Made by a program: the position numbers and the translations under genes. From Daldinia sp. FL1419 (taxonomy: Eukaryota > Ascomycota > Sordariomycetes > Xylariales > Hypoxylaceae): 64,000 bases of DNA. The stretch lies in NCBI GenBank assembly GCA_025201765.1, contig MU623408.1, positions 124,001-188,000 on the forward strand, in the 5' to 3' direction. Positions 10,670 to 22,725 of the stretch are shown here, piece after piece. Numbering within the stretch: the first letter of the stretch is position 1; the number at the start of each line of letters is the position of its first letter. A model generated the notes under the pieces. That model searched no databases. It was given only the letters and a program-made list of their open reading frames with translations, and was not told the origin of the DNA.

Positions 10670-13600
10670 ATGGATGTTGCAGACTCGCCCAATTCCAAGG
10701 TTGGGAAGCTTCTCCCTAAGAAGTTAGCAGGAAAACGATGGAAGAAACAACCTTCAAAAGAGAGTTTCGGTTCGACAGCTAGTAGCGAAGAATATACTAG
10801 AGGAAGAAGCACGAGCAATCTTGGTTTGAATAGTGGCGCTTTTTCGGGTATGCAATCCATCGAGACGGCAGAAGACGATGAAAACGGAAGGGAAGAACCT
10901 GAAGAAAGTCCCGATGCCTATTATTCTGACCCTGAAGATTCGTAAGTATTATTTTCCTATTAGTTATCAATTTATCTCTTCCTCTGCTCGCTTCCATCCT
11001 CAATCTATGAAGTGGCCCCCCCCTTTTGGGTTTCATCATATGTACATCTTCATATTATACATTTATTACTTACCTTTTTATTTACTTCTTTATGTATCCC
11101 CCCCTCTTCTGCAACTCTGCACCTTTTATTTCTGGAGTTGAAATGCTACGAAATCCTTAATATCCCCCCTTTTTGTTCGGTCAAGCTGGCCATCCCTGAA
11201 CTCATCTATCCATTTATATAATTGGGTATTAAAAAGGTAATTTGTTTAAATTTAAACATATGGGAAATCTGAATTATACATAGCTGGATACTATCAGAAT
11301 TAACGATTCGCTTTGCACTCCGCCGAAAATCAGCTTCTAGTCGTCATTCCTTGGCGGTTGTAAGCTGAGCTGGAGCTGTTCAAAATTGTCCAGGCGGTTT
11401 TTGTTAGTCAACTCCGCCTTGCGGCTACAATATTTTATTTTATTTTTATTTTAGTTCAACACTTCTCTCTTTCACATCTCGTACCCATCTCATACCCATC
11501 TCGTACTATCTTTTCATTCGCTCTACCTTAGTCAGGTAAACCCGGTTTTATTACTTTTCGTCATATATCGTTATCTCCTCCCTGTATCTTGCCAAATAAA
11601 AAAAGAACAAGAAAAAAAGGTACAATAAAATACCCAGGTACTTACACATGCGCTCACTACTTTTTGGCTTCACCGTTTAATTTTACCATCGTCTACCGCC
11701 GTCCCAAAGTTCGGCTTATTGCCCACTTAGTGTTGGTGGAGCAGTCGTTGATTCAAACAACCAAGCTTTATTGACCTAGTCATTCTCATAGGCCTACTGC
11801 TCGACCCACGGTCCCTTCTACCCATCCGTCCCAAATTGGGCAGTTGACAACCTCATCACCCTTGATTCAGGCCGATCACCTTCCCGAAATACGAAACGAG
11901 AGCTCTGACGATTTAACCAACATTTCACGATCCGCCACTTTTGCCGTTACTCCTACGCCTAGCTTCTCTTTCGAGCCGGCTCGTCCATTAGCTCATACCA
12001 AGACTGGCTTACAGCTACCCCAAGCTTCGAACCGGTCCAAATCGCCTGCTGGTAGGTTCAGGGACGCTTTCAGGGGTAAGAGAAACACGAACAATCTACA
12101 AGAAATCGGTAACGACAGTCAAACGGATCTCACCGGTAACGACTCAAAGACATCGTCCCGGAGATCGACCGCCGGATCTACTTCTCGCCCGAGTTCGAGT
12201 ACAGCTTCCCAGCCCGATACCAATGACAAAAGGGTAGCACCTTCTACGCGCCCGGGTCAATCAAAGAAACCACCGTCAATTGATACCTCTGGCCGTCCCC
12301 TTACTCCTCCATCAATTGAGCCTGCGGCTCCGGTTATCGTTAATACACCGCCAACCCCGACTGAGAGCCATCGCTCGAGGAAGAATTCATCGGCTAGTGC
12401 GAGTTCGGTCCCAAATGTGGTTGTTGCACCTCCGGGCACTACGATATCGCACCGACGCATGAGATCGGGATCTGGTACAAGTATTGGTCCGAGCAAATTA
12501 TCTAATATTACGTTGGCTCCCCTGACCCCGACGCCTGAGAATCAACCACCACAAACTCCTGGAGGCAGCTTTTTCTCGAGCATGCTATCTGCTGCACAAA
12601 GCGCTGCCAATACCTTGAGTACTGCTGTTAGCAACACTAATATAGGAACGGGCGGAAATAAAGCTAAATCGAACATCCCCAAAGAGACGCAACCGGCCGA
12701 CGACGATAAAGTAGAAGTTGAGACACCGGGACAAGTAGGGAACGCCAACATGAGCGACAAAGAGCCTGCCGTCAAGACGCTTGGCACGGGCGACCTAAGT
12801 CTGAGCCAGCTGGGAATCCCGGAACCTGGAACCACCGCCCCTACTCCGACGACCACCAAATTTCCCGACTCGACGACCGAATCAAGGGCACGCTCCGAGT
12901 CTGCACCCGTGGATAACTCGACCGCATCTGCCAATGGCGATGGCCACTCGGATGATCTGGCGACAGGATCGCGATCCGTTGATGAACAAGCTGTTACGTC
13001 CCCGCCAACCAGCTTATATGAAGGTAAGTCGGGAATTCAACGTACTGGTAGCCTTAAGAGTGCTCTTGGTCGAAGACGGAAACGCGGTAGTACCGGAGGA
13101 ACCGCTGGAACCGGAACCACGATCGGTGCGGCCATCGCAGCAGCTAATGCCTCTGTAGCCCACCCTTCCGCCGCCGGTAGTACCCCTAAACTTACAGGAT
13201 TCGCTGTAGCGAGCAAGAAACGCAACCGGGATTTCCACGCACTATTTAAAAGTGTGCCCGACGACGACTATCTCATTGAAGATTATAGCTGTGCTCTCCA
13301 ACGCGAAATCCTTGCACACGGTCGACTCTACGTTTCGGAAGGCCACCTATGTTTCAGCAGTAATATCTTTGGATGGGTCACAACCCTTGTGATAAGCTTC
13401 GACGAGATTGTATCTGTCGAAAAAAGAAGTACCGCTTTAGTCTTTAGAAATGGCCTGATGATCTCGACGCTTCACGCCAAGCATGTCTTTGCTAGTTTTA
13501 CCAGCCGAGACTCGACCTATGACTTGATTGTTAACATTTGGAAACTTGGACACCCCTCCCTACAGAGTTCGCTTAATGGGGTTTCGCTGGAGGGGACAGG

Positions 13601-15116
13601 TGGTGATAAAACTGAAAAGGTCGAGGATGTTGATGCTGCAGTTGGAAGCCGAAGCGGTACGGGATCCGAAGAGGAAGAGAGCGAAGACGGAGAGGATGTC
13701 TACGACGAGGACCAAGATGACGACGCACTTGAAGTAGCCAAGACCACAGACGCGAGCCCGGCCGACACGGATGGTGAAAAGTCTGGCACTAGAAAGGTGT
13801 CCGGCGCAGTTAACGGCAATGGTGCTGTTGGGAAGACGGATTCTGCGCCCGCACCCTCCGGAGTGGACGATTTCCCAGGACCGGCTACACATGCACCGAC
13901 GGATTGTGGTGACACAGATAGCCACTACGAAGTGGTTGTTGGTGACGACATTATTCCTGCTCCTCTAGGAAAGGTGTACAATTTAATATTCGGACCTGCA
14001 TCTCCGGTGTGGATGGGAAAATGGCTGACCGACGAACAAAAGTGCACTGACTTACAGATGGAGGACAAGAAAGGACTAACCCAGGACAACAAGAGCCGAT
14101 CGTTTACTTACATCAAACCGCTCTACGCCTCGATAGGGCCCAAACAGACTAAGTGTTTAGTGACCGAGACGCTGGAGAATCTGGATCTTGAGAAAAGTGT
14201 CAACGTGCTGGTTGTTGTGCAGAATCCTGACGTACCCAGCGGTAACATATTTAGCGTAAAAACCAAATATTGTCTCTCCTGGGCCGAAAACAACTCGACT
14301 CACGTAAATATTAACTGTACTATCGAGTGGACGGGCAAGAGTTGGCTGAAAGGTAAGATTTGACGCCTTCGATTTGATTATTGGGTACTGACATTCGCAG
14401 GACCTATCGAAAAGGGAGCCAAGGAGGGCCAGACCCAATATTGCAAAGATATATTCGCCGCCCTGAAAGCAGCGGTCTCTTCAGCACCTCGTTCTGCAGC
14501 CGTCAATGGCGGAGCAGTGAAGGGTAAGAAGAAGCGAGTTAAGGGCAAGCTACACCAGGCCTCGAAGGAAAGCTTGGTGGGTCCGTCAGATTTGGCCGTG
14601 ACGAAATCCCAAGACTGGGGCGTGTTTGAACCACTCCACGGTATCCTCGGCCCTCTATTGGACATCCTCAAGCCGGTACTTACGGGTAACGTCGTGTACG
14701 GACTCCTTGTCGGGCTATTAGTAGCGACATGGTTTGGATTTGGATTTAATGGCCAACCGAGGGTTGCGCCGTACGGACGTGATTTGGGTTTCGCAGGATA
14801 TCCGGACCGCATGATAGCGTACGACGAGATCTGGAGAAGAGAAGAGAGCGATCTGTGGGACTGGTTGGAAGATAGAGTCGGCCTCCACCGCATGAATGAG
14901 GGAGCGATGCCCGTACGCAAGCGGGTAATAGAGCCGAGGACAGTTGAAGAGAAGCTGCGCGAGGAGCGAATGAACGAGCGAGAAGTCGAAGAGGCTATCA
15001 GGGTGACGGAGGAGAAGCTAGAGGTACTAAAATCCGTTATTGATCGAAAGAAGGCACCTCCGAAATCCAGCGTTTATGGCAAACCGACAACCAAGGTGCC
15101 AGCCACCGAGAGGTAA
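10670..15116 (+). CDS. Lam/Ltc family GRAM-VASt sterol-transfer protein (Ysp2/Lam2-Lam4 type)
   Basis: Predicted ER-anchored protein that moves sterol between ER and plasma membrane at contact sites. Model: exon 10670-10941 (MDVADSPNSKVGKLLPKKL...), long intron 10942-11779, exon 11780-14352, intron 14353-14400, exon 14401-15116; in frame, 1,186 residues. Domains: long Ser/Thr/Pro-rich N-terminus; GRAM/PH-like domain about 570-670 (starting NRDFHALFKSVPDDDYLIEDY); acidic linker; VASt sterol-binding domain about 804-965 (HYEVVVGDDIIPAPLGKVY ... KSWLKGPIEKGAKEGQ); one membrane span near 1046-1065 (VVYGLLVGLLVATWFGFGF); a charged C-terminal helix. The second intron falls inside VASt and its removal restores GPIEKGAKEG. 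The first intron (838 nt) is unusually long; an in-phase acceptor at 11791 is equally possible, as is an extra promoter inside the intron. Confidence 0.88.
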
Positions 15117-16067
15117 CGATGAAAAGGAGGAAGGAGAAGGAGAAGGAGTAAGATGAAGGCGAAGTATTACCGGCGAGTTTACTACACTACATTTGCTACT
15201 TACTACACATTATCATCATACAGCAGCAGAAGCTACGACAGCGGATCTCCTATGTCAGCAACCATAGCATGTACGACGCCACGACGAAGCACATTTGATT
15301 TTTCATTATGTAACTCATAGCCTGTACTGTACAAAGAGTCGGCTTTCTTTCCGCTTCGTCTGAGCGTCGAGGGCGTTTGGCTGTGGGAATCTAGCTATTT
15401 TTAGACAAATCTACTTTGTAATATAAAGGGACAGCATTGCAGAAGGGGAGTCTGTTATAGACGGGTGACGGAACTGTGAAATGGGTGAAGCTGTTGGTTT
15501 TATTACTAGCGGACTGAATTTTGATTCTTGTGTTTAAATAAAAGTACCTAAGTATTGATACCAAAGAATTTATTAGGAATTTTTGAGACTTGGATTATTG
15601 GTAACTATATGAAGCTATATTTTGCTCGTTAATTGAGTTGATTAATCATGGCTTTGAAGTTGTAGTTGTAGTTTTTAATACCTACCTACCAGGCACCTTT
15701 AGTACCTGGTAGGTTAGGTACTTTGAACCTAGTACCTATCTACGAAGATGTACATAGTTAGGTATACATAGTACAGTAAGATAAGAGATATAAGTGGGTT
15801 CCACTTAACGCGTATAAGGGAAGCTGCAGGGTACCAAAACGCGTCTCCAATCGCGGGGCCCAACTTTCGAAAGAATGCCAAGTTCCATCACGTAACTTCC
15901 AATAATTACAAACTTGGAACTTTAGTCTTTACTTGGCGCCAATTGTACGAATTCTTATCTTCTCACCGTTCGCATAAGGCTGAATTGGATCTGCACATAA
16001 TAATAAAATCTAGTTTAATCGTTTTCTAACCATCGGAAAATCACAACTCGGTTTGTTCTACTACAAG
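15117..16067. other. Spacer between the Lam gene and NSE1
   Basis: AT-rich intergenic DNA. At about 15677-15750 it holds an imperfect inverted repeat built on ACCTACCTACCAGG...CCTGGTAGGTTAGGT, the densest copy of the dispersed motif in this part of the window. No coding frame seen. Confidence 0.5.
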
Positions 16068-17075
16068 ATGGACGACGACGATATAGCCCACCACTACGAC
16101 AACAGTCACCGCGCGTTTCTGCAGGCCTTTATGGCCCGCGGCACTATGACGTTCAGCCAAGCGCAGCCTATTCTCGCTGCTATATTCACAATCCACGACC
16201 GAGACGAGTACCGAAACGGGAACAGCGAAGAAGAACCCGAGGAAACACGTCCAGAGCAAGTCACTCGTGAAGACTTCGAATCGTATGTGTCCGCCGTGTC
16301 GGCGGCTATCTCCCCCTTCCACATGGAAGTTCGATCTGCCACACACCAAGTAACCAAAGAGCGCGTGTACTCCCTCATCAACACAACCTCAGACCCCATG
16401 ACACAACTCGCGACGCTGCGTTCGGCGGAAGAAATGGCATTTGTGAGAAGAGTGATCGACGCCATGTTCGACCGGTACAACTCTCCGCGTATGGAGGTCC
16501 TCAGCCTAGACGGCATGCAAGCGAACAAACTGCGGACCGCACCGCGCAACGAGGACGAAGACGCCAGCATTATGGGGGGCGGAGAGGCGCCGACGCAGAC
16601 CACGGGGGGACTAAAGGGCCTCAAGAGCAGCGAGGTAGAGCAAGTGCTGCGTGGGCTCGTAGATGAGGGCTGGTTCGAGCGCAGCCGCGCGGGGTTCTAT
16701 TCGTTATCCCCGCGAGCGCTAACCGAGCTCCGGCAATGGCTCGTCGACGCGTATAACGACCCCGACGCGGGCGACAACGAGTGGCAGCGGGTCAAGTTCT
16801 GCGAGGCGTGCCGGGAGATTGTTACGGTGGGGCAGAGGTGCGCGGAGAGGGATTGTTGCGTTAGGTTGCATGATATTTGCCAGGATGCGTTTTGGCGCAC
16901 CAAGAAGGAGCGCAAGTGTCCTCGGTGCAGCACCGCGTGGACGGGGAAGCATTATGTGGGCGAGCGTGCTGTTACCGAGACGGAGGCGTATCAGAGGGGC
17001 AGGAGAAGGAGTGGAGCTGGGAGGGGGAGGAATAGTCTTGTCGAGGATATTATGGATGCGGAGGAGGAAGAGTGA
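16068..17075 (+). CDS. NSE1: Nse1, RING-like E3 ubiquitin ligase subunit of the Smc5/6 complex
   Basis: Component of the Smc5/6 DNA-repair complex, where Nse1 with Nse3 and Nse4 forms the bridging subcomplex. Single exon, 335 residues, close to the family size; the ATG at 16068 (acaagATGgac) is preferred over an upstream in-frame non-ATG extension. Residues 1-190 match the helical winged-helix region of Nse1 (SHRAFLQAFMARGTMTF). A second winged-helix segment (VEQVLRGLVDEGWFERSRAG) comes next, then a C-terminal variant RING with the C4HC3-like spacing FCEACREIV...CAERDCCVRLHDIC...CPRCSTAW near 243-290. The tail is basic then acidic. Nuclear role follows from the family. Confidence 0.94.
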   Translation: MDDDDIAHHYDNSHRAFLQAFMARGTMTFSQAQPILAAIFTIHDRDEYRNGNSEEEPEETRPEQVTREDFESYVSAVSAAISPFHMEVRSATHQVTKERVYSLINTTSDPMTQLATLRSAEEMAFVRRVIDAMFDRYNSPRMEVLSLDGMQANKLRTAPRNEDEDASIMGGGEAPTQTTGGLKGLKSSEVEQVLRGLVDEGWFERSRAGFYSLSPRALTELRQWLVDAYNDPDAGDNEWQRVKFCEACREIVTVGQRCAERDCCVRLHDICQDAFWRTKKERKCPRCSTAWTGKHYVGERAVTETEAYQRGRRRSGAGRGRNSLVEDIMDAEEEE

Positions 17076-17723
17076 AGGGAAGAGTCTTGCCGTCGTACCA
17101 TCTCTTTGCCTTGTTCAGGGATGGTGGTAATAGTAATGGGCTATGATGCTAATGATGCTTTTCTACTGTACTCTTATGACAGCCTTGGCTGGTCGGCTGG
17201 AAAATAAAAGGGAACGGAATGGAATGGAATGGACATGAAAATGGAGATTACAACATGTGCCTATCTTAACAGTAATAATCTATCCCTAGAGGCTAGATTC
17301 CTCGTTCAACGAGGCCTCCTGTATAAGTTCCAAGGAGATACTTTAATACTAGTTACATAAGCAGATAAGATACCTCGGAGGTTCCATCTCTAGGGCTCTC
17401 GCCACATTCAATTGTGGCTGTGCGATGATCTAAGCCAAGACTTTGGCGCTAGAACTTCCTTTGCAAAATGCATGTTAGGTACTTAACGCCATCCCGCATC
17501 GCAACGTCCATATTAGCCAATCATTCATAATCTGACCTACAAAGATAAAACAGGCTTGATACGGTTATTATTAAAGTTTGGCGTACCGCAGCCATTGGAG
17601 GCCAATTCGTTTTTAAGCTTTCCCTCTTCTCTATCTTTTTATTTTTAACAGTTCAACCTACTAACCTTCGGTACTTTCCGACTTACACAGATTACATCAT
17701 TAATACAAGATCAAGTCGCCAAG
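17076..17723. other. Spacer between NSE1 and the Lys-rich membrane protein gene
   Basis: Holds the NSE1 3' UTR, a short GGAAT pentamer run near 17214-17232 and a TC-rich stretch (17620-17650) typical of a fungal promoter/leader just upstream of the next ATG. No coding frame. Confidence 0.45.
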
Positions 17724-19058
17724 ATGCTCGAGTTCTTCACGTACAAGAAACTCAAGAAGCATCGAGATGAGAAAGCCGAGAAGCAGAAATTAGAAAAGGG
17801 AAAAGAAAATGACAAGGGAAAGGGCAAGGAGGAAAAGTCAAGGGCAGATGCTGCCCATCCGGAATCTACAAGCTCGCCCGAAGTGATTCTGGAGCGAGCC
17901 GAGGGTATGCCTATTCTCGATCAAGAGGATGAGAAATTTCTCGAGCGCCTGACATCTCCGTCAGATAGCGGCGTCAGCATCGGCGACGACGAAACCCCCC
18001 CACCCCTGCCTCCGCGCGTCAAAACGCCGGTCATCGAGCTAGACAGCGACTCCTCTAGCTTCGAAGAGGGAAAACAGGACGTCCCTGCTAAAGATGGCGA
18101 TGGGGGCAAGGGCAAGGGCAAGGGCAAGGGCAAGGAGAAGCCTAAGGGTAAAGATAAAGATAAACAAGAAGGCGACAAGCCCGAGCATAAACCCAAGCGC
18201 TTCTCCTTCGTTACAAACCTCTCGCGCAACATATCTCTCAAGCGCAAGCCCACGCAGCACCTAGCCGTGCCCCCCACGACTTCAACTCCCTCATCCCCCT
18301 CTCCCACCCCCTCGGAGCGCGAAGTCCGCAAAGAAGAAACAGACATCGCCCGCGTCCTCGAGGACCTGAACCTCGCCGCCTCCGCCGACAACAAAGCCTT
18401 CAGCCTGTCCCGCGAGTCCGCCGAGACCCTGCGCAGATTCACCCAAGTCCTCAAAGACCTCGTCAACGGCGTTCCCACCGCCTACAACGACCTAGTAGGC
18501 TTAATCGAGGACCGCGACGGCGTCCTGGCGCGCTCGTACGAGAAACTCCCCTCCAGCCTCAAGAAACTCGTCGCCCAGCTCCCTGAAAAACTCACTTCGT
18601 CCTTGGCCCCGGAGCTTTTGGCTGCAGCGGCCGAGGCGCAGGGTCTGAAGGGCGCGGAGGGAGCGAGTAAAGGGGAGGCGGTGAAGAAGTTGCTCGGCAC
18701 GAGTAATCTCATGGAACTCGTTACGAAGCCGGGAGCGGTGGTGGGCTTGCTCAAGGGCATTGTCAACGCGCTGAAGACTAGGTGGCCGGCGTTCGTGGGC
18801 ACGAATGTCCTGTGGAGCGTTGCGGTGTTTTTGTTGCTGTCGGCGCTGTGGTATTGTTATAAGCGTGGGCGGGAGACGAGGTTGGAGAGGGAGGCGAGCG
18901 AGGCTGCTGGAGCGGAGGGGGAGGGGGAGGGGAAGGAGAATGGGGAAGTTAATGGAGATGGAAGTGTGCCGCTTATTGAAGATACGGCGGCAAGTGAGCG
19001 GCAGCAACAACAGCAGCAGCAGCAGCCGACGGTGTCTGTATCTGCGCCGGCGCCTTGA
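17724..19058 (+). CDS. Conserved fungal tail-membrane protein of unknown function
   Basis: Single-exon gene, 444 residues. It starts MLEFFTYKKLKKHRDEKAEK, a Lys/Glu-rich helix, then has low-complexity disordered sequence with a Gly-Lys repeat (KGKGKGKGKEK, from GGCAAG hexamers around 18106-18135). A compact folded part at about 210-330 (DIARVLEDLNLAASADNKAF, FTQVLKDLVNGVPTAYNDLV, KLPSSLKKLVAQLP) looks conserved. One membrane span follows at about 361-380 (LWSVAVFLLLSALWYCYKRG), then an acidic tail ending in a polyglutamine run. No catalytic motif is visible. The single C-terminal span suggests insertion in the ER or another endomembrane with the bulk in the cytosol. Function unknown; the protein type is widespread in filamentous ascomycetes as far as I recall. 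Confidence 0.8.
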   Translation: MLEFFTYKKLKKHRDEKAEKQKLEKGKENDKGKGKEEKSRADAAHPESTSSPEVILERAEGMPILDQEDEKFLERLTSPSDSGVSIGDDETPPPLPPRVKTPVIELDSDSSSFEEGKQDVPAKDGDGGKGKGKGKGKEKPKGKDKDKQEGDKPEHKPKRFSFVTNLSRNISLKRKPTQHLAVPPTTSTPSSPSPTPSEREVRKEETDIARVLEDLNLAASADNKAFSLSRESAETLRRFTQVLKDLVNGVPTAYNDLVGLIEDRDGVLARSYEKLPSSLKKLVAQLPEKLTSSLAPELLAAAAEAQGLKGAEGASKGEAVKKLLGTSNLMELVTKPGAVVGLLKGIVNALKTRWPAFVGTNVLWSVAVFLLLSALWYCYKRGRETRLEREASEAAGAEGEGEGKENGEVNGDGSVPLIEDTAASERQQQQQQQQPTVSVSAPAP

Positions 19059-20015
19059 GAAGATAGGGCGATGTGGGAGTAAGAATGAACATGCGATCAC
19101 TGGTTTTTCTCCCCTTTTCCGAAAAGAGGTCACTATATGACAAAAAACAAAAAAAACAAAAACAAAAAAAGGCTAAAACGGCGACTACGAGGATACGAAA
19201 AGGAGCTATACGACAAGGACTACGAGCCACGATAGATCAGCACATGATGAAGATAGATACCCGGGGTTTGCTCGATATATTCAGGGATAGGGAATAGGAG
19301 CTTTGGCTTAGGTTTAAGATCTTCTGGCTTGCGGAAAGGGCAAAGGAAAGGAAGGGAATGCGATGAGGTTTACGTACGCGTAATGGTAATAGGAATAATA
19401 AATCTTGGTAGGCAATCATGGATGATTTGGTCTGGCGTTACTTATATGACCCTGAAGGAATTGGACAGGGAATATTGTAAGAGTCCTTTTGATACGAAGA
19501 TAATGCTATCCTGTTTCCATGCGAATTAGCCATCCAGACGCTCCCTTCATAGCCGATACTGTAAGGCATGCAACGGGGGAACTCTTAAAGCCGGCTGAAT
19601 CCGAAGAATATTATAATTGGGGGTATTTCCTTTCATCCCTAGATCTGTCCTCTCTGTATCTAAGCATCAACGTGAAACCAAGAGGTGGAATCCATCGCAC
19701 GTGCTTTTTAACTCCCTGTTCGTCTCTCTTAGTAGGTCAAGTTCCTTCTCAACCTCGATGGCCATCCTACTAGCCTTTTACCACGCAGCCGTCCCGATAG
19801 CTCGGGAATTCAAGTAGCAAGTAGCAACACGGCGTTCCGCAGATCAGGCATATTAGCCAGAACAAACTACCAATTCTCCCCTCCGAAATTCTACTTCGAT
19901 TCCCTCGCACTTCAACTCCCCCCCCCTCTCATCATCATATCAACTGCGCCAACCTAACTGACGCCCTACGCCCTACGACGGGGACGGCAGAGAAGGAGCC
20001 ACGCCTCGCCGCATT
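19059..20015. other. Convergent 3' spacer between the membrane protein gene and BRE2
   Basis: Sequence between two converging gene ends. It has an A-rich tract (19140-19175) and no convincing coding frame; the short frames at 19073-19817 overlap each other in several frames and show no family resemblance. Confidence 0.45.
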
Positions 20016-21805
20016 CTAGTCGTCCTGGACGAGCTCCTTGATCTCCTCTCTAGCAGGCGCTATACCCGCCGTAGTCTCGGCCTTGGCGTCGCGTCCGCCC
20101 GTCCTATCAATGACCCGCGCGCCGTCGCGCATCCAAAAGTCGACCTCGTCCACGATATCCGCCACCACATCCTCGACAATCTGCTCGTCGTACCGCTCCG
20201 CCACGGGCCGGATCTCATCTAGCGGCCCCGAGCCGCGGGGTGCGGGTACGGCTACTGTTACGGTGTCTGTGTCAACCATGTCCACGTCCCCGTCTCCGTC
20301 ACCGTCGTTATCCAAGTCTAAGAAGCCGGGGGGTGGGTACCAGAAGTTCGGGCCGAAGTTGACTTCTACGGCGCCGCCGCGGAATACGCTTACCGCGGGG
20401 TAGTACCCTGCCATTCCGTCGTCCATGCCCTCTCTTGCGCCAACTTGAACTTGGGGTTTCGAAGCCGGGGGTAAGAAAGCCAAGAGATCGGTGAAGGGAG
20501 TACCCATGAGCATGCCATTCTTATATACGCGGATGAAGGAGTTAGGTAGCGTCCGCAGTGCAGGGACCTGGTGGTTTGGGTTGGGCTTATCGGGAGGTCT
20601 ACTGCCGATGGTGCCCGAAGGCCCCGCGGGCGACGGATTCATCAGGTCCTCGAGTTCCTTGGTCGTGTGGTAGTCGATCTTCTCTAGGTAGATATGCTGC
20701 TTGAAGCGAATCGGTATTCGGTCCCGAACAATATTAGCAGCCTCCATGACCGGGTCTTCTTCGTCGAGTAAGTCGACGGCTGGGTTGTATTGGCCTTGTA
20801 CCACTTTTCTATGAAGGTGTTCTGACGGCAGCTGGATTTCGAGTCCGATAACGTCGCCTTCCCTAATCTCTTCTCCAGGAGGGAAAAAGGATTTGGGCCG
20901 CGACATGTGGACCTTTTGACCTTGCACATCTCTGATACCGTAGCTGTAGGCGTCGAAACCGACCGGCGCGTCCAACGAAGCTTCTCGTCTCGCGAATCCT
21001 ATACGCACGTGTCCATGCGACTCGATACTTCCATCCGCGTTGCTCTTGATAGTACCTCTCGTAATCTTGCATTCCCAATACCATCGACCTTGGCGCACAG
21101 CAACATTCGCTCTCGCCGTCCTAAATCCCTTGTCTGTCGTTATATGCCGGCCCAGTTGGTCCACATACATATGTGCGGCAGCATCTTCGAAGCTGATATG
21201 GGCGCCGTAGGGTTCGGGCTCTGTCTGTCGGTAGTAAAATGAGGAAGGGAAAGCCGGGTCAGCTATGCAGTGTAGATAATGGTAGCTTTTCTTGTTGAAA
21301 ACACTACGCGTAGGTTAGTAGGCGGTAGGGATCGTGTCGTATAGAATATGACGTACTGTTCGGAGGTCTCGTAGAATTGTATGATGGAACCATCCGGGGC
21401 AGGTACTTCGTGGTGAGGAGTAAAGACTGGACCTCGGGCGGTCTCGAAATCCGAAGGTCTCGGAGGCGCTAACTTATATCGCAAAGGAGAGGATTCGTTC
21501 GGAGGGAGTTCCCTGATCTTAGGGTCGGGTGTCGCTCTAGAACTATCGGCACCTGCTCCAACTTTGGACTCTCGTTTCTTCAGGGTATCCTTTTTATTTC
21601 TAGCAGGTTTCTCACGCGCCATTGCGGGTATGTCGTCATGCGACTGGGATTTATTAGGTTTTAGGTCTGGGTTTGGATTAAGAGGGGAGGAGACTGGGGG
21701 CGCGTAGTCGTCTTCAAGGGGTCGTTTCTGGGGAACGGAGACGGGAAGAACAGGAACAGGTATTGGGGTGATTTGCCTTTTTGACAGATCCACGTCTGTA
21801 GCCAT
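20016..21805 (-). CDS. BRE2: COMPASS (Set1C) subunit Bre2, SPRY-domain Ash2 homologue
   Basis: Histone H3K4 methyltransferase complex subunit; the SPRY domain pairs with Sdc1/Dpy30 and supports Set1 activity. Model on the minus strand: exon 21357-21805, intron 21304-21356 (53 nt, GTACGT...CGTAG), exon 20016-21303; in frame, 578 residues. The junction produces QFYETSEHVFNKKSYHYLHC followed by IADPAFPSSFYYRQTEPEPY, continuous with the SPRY core. N-terminus (1-110) is Pro/Lys-rich and disordered. The SPRY region runs about 180-450: DKGFRTARANVAVRQGRWYW, HVRIGFARREASLDAPVGFD, SYGIRDVQGQKVHMSRPKSF, then the split SPRY half VEVNFGPNFWYPPPG. Between the SPRY halves is an Ash2-type insertion (LLDEEDPVMEAANIVRDRIP). 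The C-terminal tail is acidic and ends EEIKELVQDD. Confidence 0.93.
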
Positions 21806-22725
21806 GGTGACTAATAAGTTTTTTTTAGAAAAAAGGGGGGGAGATTAATTGAGATTGAAATATTTAAATGGCTACTCTAGGCTCTTTTCAACAGAGTAGG
21901 GTGCCATACGAGTGCTAGGATGCTAGGATGTTAGGATCCAAGACATCGACAACAATTGAAAATAACGTGGTGGAGTTTTTGTTAGTTAAAAGTGACAGAA
22001 CCTTGCTGCGGCTCTAAACTTTAACGTCTTTAGGCACACCACACCTACCTTCTACATACTGTAGTACAGAATTTAGGCGTATCAGATAGGTATCCCATAC
22101 TTGCCTCATTAGCGTTGCATTTAAGCTGCAGCTGCCTGCAACGAGCTATTAGCCATGCTAAAGTTTTAACGTTTCAACTACCTAGGTAGTTAGTGTAAAA
22201 AACTTATACAATTATCAAATAAAAATTAAAGATAATAGAGCCATGTACTAGCTGCGACTTTGTATAGTGGGCCACATTAGCTGCACCATTAGCTGCACCG
22301 TCGCTCTCTACAATAGATCGATTTGGTGGCGCTCAGTGTATGTACGTTTAGGTACATGGGCAAGCTAGAATTCTCATATTGAAAATTGGTGCATTGTCGA
22401 TGCACTTGCGATACACCCATCATTATAAGTACCTATTTAGACGCATCTGTAAATGCATCTAACCTACCAAATACGAGAGCATTGTTTAAACACCTAATTA
22501 TGGGCAGAATAAAGAGGTGCAAACAGTAAAATGATATGAATGATGGTAAAAAGAGCATTGACCCTTCCCCGGGACATAGCATGAACACGTCTCACAAGAG
22601 TGAGCTGCATGGATTCTCGATGCAAGCCAACTTCTACGAACAAAAATGTAAAGAACGAGTTGGGAAAAAGAGAGCCGTAACTATGAATTGTTGGTTCGCA
22701 GGGCGAAAAAATGCAAAAAGTATTG
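21806..22725. other. Spacer upstream of BRE2, downstream of tRNA-Arg
   Basis: BRE2 promoter side. It carries one copy of the dispersed motif (CTACCTAGGTAG, about 22180-22191) and repeated TTAGCTGCA boxes (22268-22292). Oligo-T runs on the minus strand (22706-22719) serve the tRNA gene. No protein gene seen. Confidence 0.45.
22706..22719 (-). terminator. Pol III oligo-T terminator for tRNA-Arg
   Basis: Two T-runs on the minus strand (five T at 22715-22719 and six T at 22706-22711) start 6 nt beyond the mature 3' end of the tRNA, the normal place for Pol III termination. Confidence 0.8.
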
